Shown: one piece after another, positions 43,161 to 48,677 of the stretch
Position numbering within the stretch: the first letter of the stretch is position 1
Layout of the letters: every line of letters starts with the position of its first letter
NCBI GenBank assembly: GCA_025210675.1
Contig: JAOARU010000020.1
Coordinates: forward strand, 1-48,677
Reading direction: 5' to 3'
DNA length: 48,677 bases
Origin: Candidatus Altimarinota bacterium
Lineage (GTDB): Bacteria; Patescibacteriota; Gracilibacteria; CAIRYL01; GCA-016699755
Made by a program: the position numbers and the translations under genes
Notes under the pieces: model-generated
Seen by the model: the letters and a program-made list of their open reading frames with translations, nothing else
What the model was told of the DNA's origin: nothing
The model's database searches: none

Positions 43161-45518
43161 TTATTTTTTAAAAAATTGCAAATCTAAATTTGACCTAAGC
43201 CTTTTTATTGACTCCTCTGGTCGATCTGCGTAGTTTTTCCTTTGAAGGTATTTGCCTTGCCAGAGCCTATGGTTATAATCTGCAAAATCTCCATATTGTC
43301 TACGAAAATCCCTAATCATTTCTCTATAATCCTTCTTATGAAGTATATCGGAAGCTCTCTGAAAATACTGACTTAACTCATCATTGGTCATGTTTTCAAA
43401 GGTGTAGTAAATCAGATTATTATAAGAGGAATCTCTCTGGCGTACAAAATTTAAAAAACTCTGTTCATCAACAGGATTAGCATGGATAAAGGCAATATCA
43501 GCGTCCCACATAGCAAAACCCCATTTCTCAGTATCACTATCCATATATACATAAAAATTATGCGTCAAAGAGTCATAAGCATCAGACAAATAAAGCAAAA
43601 AGGCATAATCAAATATATTTTGTTTGTTAATTGAATTAATCAAATCAGGATCTTTGCGATCGAGAGCATCAATTAAATCCAGGAGGGCATCTGGCTCTTT
43701 TTTGATTTTGTAATTTTCCAGAGTGGTTGCTTTGTCTTTTTGAAATGAAAGGTTGCTAGGATAAATTGAGTCTATATTTTTAGCATAAAAATAATAATCA
43801 TAATTTATATTTCTTGAGTGAAAGAAGTGCTTCTTGATAGCTTCTGTCATTTGATACATGCCCATCTGTACGCCGTTTAAATCAACCATTACAGGTGTAT
43901 AATCTGGTGCTGGATTGCCCAAATCATTAAACATTGTGTACATCACTTTTTCTTGCATTCTGGTTTCATCAGAGATCAGGCTTCTGAGTTTAAACTCATT
44001 GCGATCCTCTATAAACTCATCTAATTCACTTGGGGTTTTGGCGAAATCTTTAAAGCTCTCGATAGTAAAGGATTGTTTGATATAGCTTCTACTAGAATTA
44101 CCTCTGGTTTTTAAAAGTATGGAGTAGCCCCTCACGTCACCATTTGGATAGAGCATTTCAAGGTAGGCTCTTTTTCTTTGATTTGACTCCCTGTTTAAGA
44201 AAAAATCTTCAAAAGATTTATTTTCTGTGTATATCCTGAGTCTCAAAATATCACCATTAGGTGCTTTTTCTTGATTCGGCAAGAGTGCGGCAGAGCTTAA
44301 AAATTCTATTTCCCTTGATGAGTCTATGTCTTTAAATTCTGCGAATCTATGACGAGGAATCTTATTTTTTAACATCAAGATCTTGCCATCATTAAATTTG
44401 ACTTTAATTTCAAAATCAAATCTTTCAAATTCTACATTTAATTTTGCATATTCTATGTCTTTCAATCTTACCCCCTCTATATTGTAAAGATAGAAATAAA
44501 TCCCATTATTAATCTTGTAATAAATATCGACACCATTTTCCGACTGTTCTAGTTGAGCATTTATATACTCATCATCATTGAACCCATTGCTCTCTTCAAA
44601 GCTAAGCACAAGATCATCTCTTATATAGACAGGCTCAAGCTCTGAGGCTTTTTCTGGTTTTTTATAATCCTTGAGCGCTTCTCCGTCCTTATAAGTCAGG
44701 AAATTATCCAATATAACAGATATGTCCTCTCTAAAAAGAGTCTTGTTTGCCCATATTGTATCTTTTTCGATCTGATCGAATATGCCTTCATAAAAAGCTT
44801 TGCTAATCAAATCGTAATCCACATGATTTTTACTGAATTTTTCAAAGTAGATATTTTCTAGATATTTTTGATCAAAATCAAAATCATTTATCTCAAATGC
44901 CTTAAACAAAAACTTTAAAAATCCCCACAAGTTGACCGAGAGCTCACCATGAAATTCACCTCTTATGCCTTTTACTATGCCTTTTTCCTTGGCAAAACAA
45001 ATTCTAGGATCATTTTCATCACTAAAACAATCTGTATAAATAGAAAAATCATCATTTGGATAAGCTAAGTCAATCACTCTAATCAAGGCTTCTCTTCTGG
45101 TAATAGGTGTTAGATCACGCTCTTTTGAGAATTTTTCAAAACTTAGATTAAAAACCACACCCTGGTTATTGGCATTAAAACAATAATCAGGCGCACATAA
45201 AATCCCTTTTTTGTACTGGATATTGCTATTTTTTAGGAAAATCAAAAAATAAGGCTCCTTCGAAGTAGCACTCTGCACATAATATATATCCTGAAATTTC
45301 TTTACCTCAAAATTATTTGGATAATAAAAGCTAAAATCACCATTAATATGCTGAAAATAATTTAATTCACTGGTGTTTTCTTGCTCAAAATAAATTGTCT
45401 TTATCTCTTCTGCCTCCTGTGCCTTTTTTTTTGTCTCTTGTTGCTTCTTGTCATGAAAACTGCAAGCAGAAAAGCCAATTATAAAAACAATAAGTGTATA
45501 AATTAGGTATTTTTTCAT
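43161..45518 (-). CDS. CotH-kinase-family lipoprotein with SLH-like N-terminal region
   Basis: 785 residues. MKKYLIYTLIVFIIGFSAC is a lipoprotein signal with Cys19 as lipidation site, followed by a charged linker. Residues about 130-185 (LTPITRREALIRVIDLAYP...DCFSD...RICFAKEKGIVKG) resemble an S-layer homology repeat, and a second weaker one follows near 255-275. The CotH kinase domain spans about 400-785: RGNSSRS (from Arg472), the region around MYQMTEAIKKHFF and the metal-binding WDAD (671-674). CotH proteins are atypical protein kinases that phosphorylate secreted proteins; here it would sit on the cell surface. It is coupled to the VTC gene upstream by a shared base. Confidence 0.9.
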   Translation of the reverse strand: MKKYLIYTLIVFIIGFSACSFHDKKQQETKKKAQEAEEIKTIYFEQENTSELNYFQHINGDFSFYYPNNFEVKKFQDIYYVQSATSKEPYFLIFLKNSNIQYKKGILCAPDYCFNANNQGVVFNLSFEKFSKERDLTPITRREALIRVIDLAYPNDDFSIYTDCFSDENDPRICFAKEKGIVKGIRGEFHGELSVNLWGFLKFLFKAFEINDFDFDQKYLENIYFEKFSKNHVDYDLISKAFYEGIFDQIEKDTIWANKTLFREDISVILDNFLTYKDGEALKDYKKPEKASELEPVYIRDDLVLSFEESNGFNDDEYINAQLEQSENGVDIYYKINNGIYFYLYNIEGVRLKDIEYAKLNVEFERFDFEIKVKFNDGKILMLKNKIPRHRFAEFKDIDSSREIEFLSSAALLPNQEKAPNGDILRLRIYTENKSFEDFFLNRESNQRKRAYLEMLYPNGDVRGYSILLKTRGNSSRSYIKQSFTIESFKDFAKTPSELDEFIEDRNEFKLRSLISDETRMQEKVMYTMFNDLGNPAPDYTPVMVDLNGVQMGMYQMTEAIKKHFFHSRNINYDYYFYAKNIDSIYPSNLSFQKDKATTLENYKIKKEPDALLDLIDALDRKDPDLINSINKQNIFDYAFLLYLSDAYDSLTHNFYVYMDSDTEKWGFAMWDADIAFIHANPVDEQSFLNFVRQRDSSYNNLIYYTFENMTNDELSQYFQRASDILHKKDYREMIRDFRRQYGDFADYNHRLWQGKYLQRKNYADRPEESIKRLRSNLDLQFFKK

Positions 45519-46258
45519 TAGAGGTATTTTTTAAAGATATGTTTCCATTTGGCTTTTTTTAAGTCTTTATTTAAAAGACAAAGTGCTATGCAGTATTTAG
45601 AAAAGCCGTTTTCCTGTACTCTGTAATTTGTTTTGAGGAATTTTGCGATTTTTTTAGGAAAAGAACGGGATTTCACTTCTAGGATAAAATAATTGCCCAA
45701 AAAACTTACTTCTCCGTTTTGATTTTGAGCATTTAAATCAAAATCAAGTGTTACTTTTTCTGATAAGTCATTTGAGATAAGATTGATCCTATTATAGTTA
45801 ACTGTGGTTTCTTTTTTTAAATCTGCAAATTTCAAGCCGTGTTTTAAGAGCTCACCTTCAAATAAATCAGGATCAAGGATCTGATCTCCCTCTATTTTGT
45901 AACGATATTTTTCAACTTTCAAGCTAGATAGCTTTTTCTTGCATTCTATGAATTGATCACCAAAACCGCCCTTGTATAAACGAGTTCTGATCTTGATACG
46001 CTTAAGCTTGCCAACCCTGTGTAAATTAAAAAACAAATAATCCTCTGTATCCAGATACACGCTCTCATAGGCAGAGGTCAATGAGTCATCATCAGCCACC
46101 ACAAAACAAAAGTCATCTCTCAAAAAATTAAGTACATCTAGCATGTGCTTCTTTTGAATTATAAATTTATATTCCTTTCTGGCAGAGAAAAATGAGTCAT
46201 TTTTAACTAATTCTTTGAGGTTTATTTTTTTTAAATTCTTAATCTGCAAGCTTTTCAT
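45518..46258 (-). CDS. VTC-domain polyphosphate polymerase-like protein
   Basis: 246 residues. RKEYKFII near residue 27, YESVYLDTEDYLFFNLHRVGKLKRIKIRTRLYKGG, FIECKKKLSSLKVEKYRYKI and FILEVKSRSFPKKI are the basic and acidic tunnel residues of the VTC/CYTH-like polyphosphate polymerase domain. It probably makes or binds polyphosphate. It overlaps the DUF4956 gene by 20 bases and the CotH gene by one base. Confidence 0.88.
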   Translation of the reverse strand: MKSLQIKNLKKINLKELVKNDSFFSARKEYKFIIQKKHMLDVLNFLRDDFCFVVADDDSLTSAYESVYLDTEDYLFFNLHRVGKLKRIKIRTRLYKGGFGDQFIECKKKLSSLKVEKYRYKIEGDQILDPDLFEGELLKHGLKFADLKKETTVNYNRINLISNDLSEKVTLDFDLNAQNQNGEVSFLGNYFILEVKSRSFPKKIAKFLKTNYRVQENGFSKYCIALCLLNKDLKKAKWKHIFKKYL

Positions 46259-46790
46259 AAGTTATGTCCATTCTAATAGTCTCTTTTAAATTGTCTATTT
46301 TGACTATTTGTATTGATAATGGATTTATATTATACCTTTTTTTGATATCCTCACGCAAGGACTCAGTAGATAAATCCTCAGGAATATCATCAAACACAAT
46401 CCCCATAGAAAGCACTTCTCTTTTAAAAACAAGCGGCATCACCAAAAGCAGAGCCGTCAAAATAGCATCTATAAATAAGGAAGTTGTAATATCTGAAACA
46501 GAGGCATTTATAAGTCCAATAGAAATCGCGTAAAACACAAAAGCAATATCAATCAAGCTCTCTAGGTTTGACCTTAAACGAATCAGGCTCAAGATACCAA
46601 GAAGCCCTATCCCTAAGCCAATATTGCTCTCAAAAGACACAAAATAAACTATACTAAATATAAGCTGTGAATATATCACAATAGAAATAGCCAGATCACG
46701 CTTTTGAAATTTTTTATAGTAAAAAGAAGCTACAATAAGCGAAAATACTAAAGTTATCCCAAAAAGTAGCAGAAAAAATACAAAATTCAT
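46239..46790 (-). CDS. DUF4956 membrane protein
   Basis: 183 residues with four or five membrane helices and a cytoplasmic C-terminal domain. LLGILSLIRLRSNLESLIDIAFVFYAISIGLINA matches the DUF4956 core motif (G.....RF...........Ylf..i..G...A). DUF4956 proteins are repeatedly encoded with VTC and CotH proteins, as here. The function is unknown; a channel or membrane partner for the VTC enzyme is likely by context. Confidence 0.85.
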   Translation of the reverse strand: MNFVFFLLLFGITLVFSLIVASFYYKKFQKRDLAISIVIYSQLIFSIVYFVSFESNIGLGIGLLGILSLIRLRSNLESLIDIAFVFYAISIGLINASVSDITTSLFIDAILTALLLVMPLVFKREVLSMGIVFDDIPEDLSTESLREDIKKRYNINPLSIQIVKIDNLKETIRMDITYEKLAD

Positions 46791-46861
46791 TAACTAGTTA
46801 AATCAAAAAAGAAAATACAATTTTTAAGCCAAAATGTAAAGCTTTTTTGCTTTTTTATAGA

Positions 46862-46890
46862 TTGATTTTGCTGTTAAAATATGAGAAAAT
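46862..46890 (+). promoter_or_regulatory. sortase promoter with GAAAAT minus-10
   Basis: TTGATT (46862-46867), 17 bases, GAAAAT (46885-46890) preceded by TGA. The ATG at 46911 is 20 bases downstream. Confidence 0.5.
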
Positions 46891-46910
46891 AAAAGGATAA
46901 TTAAACCCAA

Positions 46911-47981
46911 ATGAACGACGAACTAAAAAGATTGGCGGATAAGCAGCTCTCAGACAGGGTGCATCATGCAATGAGGCACACAGAAAAAATTCATAACATG
47001 ACTCATAGCAGCAAAGAACAAGAGGCTCAAGTAGCTAGTAGAGATGAGATAGCCAGAAAATTTAAAGTTATCAAAGAAGAGTCACAAAAAAAAGAAACAA
47101 AAAATGAGATGATTAAAATCAAGGTAGAATCCGAAGAAGAACCTACTAAGAGCTTTGCGAATATACAAAATATAAAAAATGAAGAAAAAAAATCAGAAAC
47201 TTTAAATATTCCTTATAAAAATAAGGTAATTGTAAAATCAAAACAAAAAACGAACTCTTTAATTGAATGGATGAAAGAAATATGGAGGTTTGGGGTAACA
47301 GCAGGTACGATTTTTGCTGTACTTTTTGTGGGCATGAATTTTCAGGCTTTTTCACAAATTTTAGACAAAAAAATCAACAGTGACAAATACACTGAAGCTA
47401 GGATTGAGTTAGAAAAAATCACGAAAGAGTCAGATACACATAGGGCAAAAAGGCTGCCAACAGCAGGTATTAAGCGTGATAATGTAAAGGAATTTCCTAA
47501 TTTGAATATACCTATATATCCACTAGAAAAAAGGATAGTGATTCCAAAAATTGCAAAAAATATCCCCATCGTAGAAATATCAGACGAATCATTAGTCAGT
47601 GAAGACTGGAAAAAGCTCGAAAAAGATGTTCAAGATGGACTCAAGAATGGCGTAGTGCATTATCCAGGAACAGCTGAGCCAGGACAGATTGGAAATGTTT
47701 TTATAACTGGACATTCGTCTTATTATATATGGGACGATGGAAAGTACAAAGATGTATTTGCTTTATTGCACGACTTAGATGAAGGTGATGAATTTACTAT
47801 TTATTGGGGACAAAATAAATTTGACTATAAAATTAGCGAAATCAAGGTCGTAAGCCCAAAGGACACAACCGTACTAGATCAGCCAAAAAGCCAAAAAATA
47901 GCAACACTGATGACTTGTACGCCAGTTGGCACATCAAAAAACCGTCTTATATTAACAGCAGAGCAAATTTCAAAAAGCTAA
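46911..47981 (+). CDS. sortase (class E/D-like)
   Basis: 356 residues. A long charged cytoplasmic N-terminus (1 to about 115) precedes a single membrane helix (about 124-145), then the sortase fold. The catalytic residues are visible: His268 (FITGHSSY), Cys336 (ATLMTCTPVGT, the TLxTC motif) and Arg345 (KNRLIL). It cleaves sorting-motif proteins and links them to the surface. No protein with a clear LPxTG-type end is in the window. The cytoplasmic extension, rich in Lys and Glu, is longer than usual. It ends convergently with pth with a four-base overlap. Confidence 0.92.
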   Translation: MNDELKRLADKQLSDRVHHAMRHTEKIHNMTHSSKEQEAQVASRDEIARKFKVIKEESQKKETKNEMIKIKVESEEEPTKSFANIQNIKNEEKKSETLNIPYKNKVIVKSKQKTNSLIEWMKEIWRFGVTAGTIFAVLFVGMNFQAFSQILDKKINSDKYTEARIELEKITKESDTHRAKRLPTAGIKRDNVKEFPNLNIPIYPLEKRIVIPKIAKNIPIVEISDESLVSEDWKKLEKDVQDGLKNGVVHYPGTAEPGQIGNVFITGHSSYYIWDDGKYKDVFALLHDLDEGDEFTIYWGQNKFDYKISEIKVVSPKDTTVLDQPKSQKIATLMTCTPVGTSKNRLILTAEQISKS

Positions 47982-48520
47982 TTCATAAGCCAATCAGAGA
48001 TTTTTTCTTTACATGCAGGAAAAATCTCTTTTTTTAATGTATTTAACTCTTCTTTTGTAAAACTAGAAAGCACAAAATCAGCAGTCTCTATTCTGCTCTC
48101 CTCATTCCTCGACTCTACGCCTATCTTGAGTCTCGCAAATTCTTGAGTTTTTAATTTTGCAATAATATCTCTGATGCCATTATGCCCTCCATGACTGCCT
48201 TTTTCTCTGAATCTCAAATTTGAAAACTGCATATCTTTATCATCTTGCACTATTAATATGTCATCTTTTTTTATTTTATAAAAATTCATCACTTTTATTA
48301 CACTATCACCAGACAGATTCATATATGTCTGAGGTTTTATAAAAACAAGCTTTTCAGTGTTTAAAAATCCTTCAGCAATTTTAGAGTTTAGTTTTTTTTC
48401 ATCTCTAAAAGAGCCAAGATTCCATTCATCACATAGGAAATCTGCTAACAAAAACCCTGCATTGTGTCTTGTAAAATGATATTTATCGCCTTTGTTTCCT
48501 AAAAAGAAAATCGCTTTCAT
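47978..48520 (-). CDS. pth: peptidyl-tRNA hydrolase
   Basis: 180 residues from the ATG at 48520; a GTG at 48535 would add five residues but the family starts at MKAIFFLGNKG. It releases peptides from dropped-off peptidyl-tRNAs. Seen: catalytic HNAGF (His19, Asn20), KPQTYMNLSG (about 60-70), QDDKDM with the catalytic Asp, and SHGGHNGIRDII. The normal GLGNPG start is altered to FLGNKGDKY. The right edge (48521-48677) has no recognisable gene. Confidence 0.95.
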   Translation of the reverse strand: MKAIFFLGNKGDKYHFTRHNAGFLLADFLCDEWNLGSFRDEKKLNSKIAEGFLNTEKLVFIKPQTYMNLSGDSVIKVMNFYKIKKDDILIVQDDKDMQFSNLRFREKGSHGGHNGIRDIIAKLKTQEFARLKIGVESRNEESRIETADFVLSSFTKEELNTLKKEIFPACKEKISDWLMN

Positions 48521-48677
48521 GTGGGAATTATACACGATTTACCCTAATTTCAAAATATATCTATACCATAAAAATTAATTAACACCACCGCAAGTAGTTG
48601 CATGAAAACAAAAATTTTTGTAGAATGATATGAATTCTTGATCAGGAACTCAAAAAAGAAAAATAAAAAAATAAAAA

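Noticed and set aside
48632-48677. Possible start of a plus-strand gene at the right edge (TTG followed by lysine codons)
   Set aside because: Only about 13 codons remain, with a TTG start in A-rich sequence; an ATG just upstream meets TGA at once.

Overview
The window is a gene-dense, AT-rich bacterial segment (roughly one third G+C by eye) that reads as a Candidate Phyla Radiation (Patescibacteria) genome. The evidence is a small-genome style of packed, overlapping genes (many ATGA overlaps), almost no Shine-Dalgarno sequences, a transketolase split into halves, an archaeal-type FAD synthase, a ComF/PilD competence-pilus remnant, and several large proteins with no recognisable relatives. 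TGA, TAA and TAG all behave as stops, so the recoded Gracilibacteria/Absconditabacteria code (UGA = Gly) is not in use. A low-GC relative such as a Peregrinibacteria-like lineage is possible, but the window cannot prove it because no 16S rRNA is present.

Layout. 1-1.9 kb: a two-gene minus-strand unit behind the best promoter in the window, encoding a cysteine-motif protein with a possible papain-like domain and a membrane-anchored DKNYY-like protein. 1.9-5.6 kb: the macromolecular-synthesis cluster dnaG-rpoD-greA followed by tRNA-Trp; rpoD carries an in-frame TAA. 5.6-6.1 kb: a structured non-coding region behind a strong promoter. 6.1-9.8 kb: envelope genes (PrsW-type protease, lspA, membrane protein, yidC). 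9.8-16.6 kb: a frameshifted relA/spoT, tsaD, a LemA remnant coupled to lgt, a 44-codon small ORF, an acidic protein and an HD-domain protein. 16.6-22.4 kb: palindromic repeats, NIF3-like protein, C-terminal transketolase half, malic enzyme, flavodoxin-fold reductase, prepilin peptidase, FAD oxidoreductase. 22.4-24.2 kb: two small unknown genes and a detached rplV-rpsC pair. 24.2-29.1 kb: ribE, RibL-like FAD synthase, ftsX, recO, ftsK. 29.1-32.3 kb (minus): PUR-like DUF3276 protein, comF, yraN, dolichol-kinase-like membrane protein, lipoprotein. 32.4-34.7 kb: TrmD-GNAT fusion, DUF167 protein, fumarase alpha subunit. 34.7-39.3 kb: one 1538-residue protein with an internal HEAVH zinc-protease motif. 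39.5-43.0 kb (minus): 23S and 5S rRNA with their own promoter, boxA and processing stems but no 16S. 43.1-46.8 kb (minus): a DUF4956-VTC-CotH operon. 46.9-48.5 kb: sortase and pth.

How it fits together. Much of the window builds or decorates the cell surface: YidC inserts membrane proteins, Lgt and LspA mature the lipoproteins (two lipobox proteins are encoded here), a sortase and a CotH/VTC kinase-polyphosphate system could modify exported proteins, and PilD serves type IV pili. Central metabolism is reduced to pieces that could run fumarate to malate to pyruvate plus a pentose-phosphate enzyme half whose partners must lie elsewhere.

The most unusual signals are the in-frame stop in the primary sigma factor, the giant HEAVH protein, the TrmD-acetyltransferase fusion, the structured intergenic region at 5.6-5.9 kb, a recurrent promoter form with a GARAAT minus-10 element, and start codons placed 6-7 bases after the minus-10 element, which implies leaderless mRNAs. 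Because rpoD, relA and possibly pilD each need a small sequence change to be intact, base-level sequence errors must be excluded before biology is inferred from these three.
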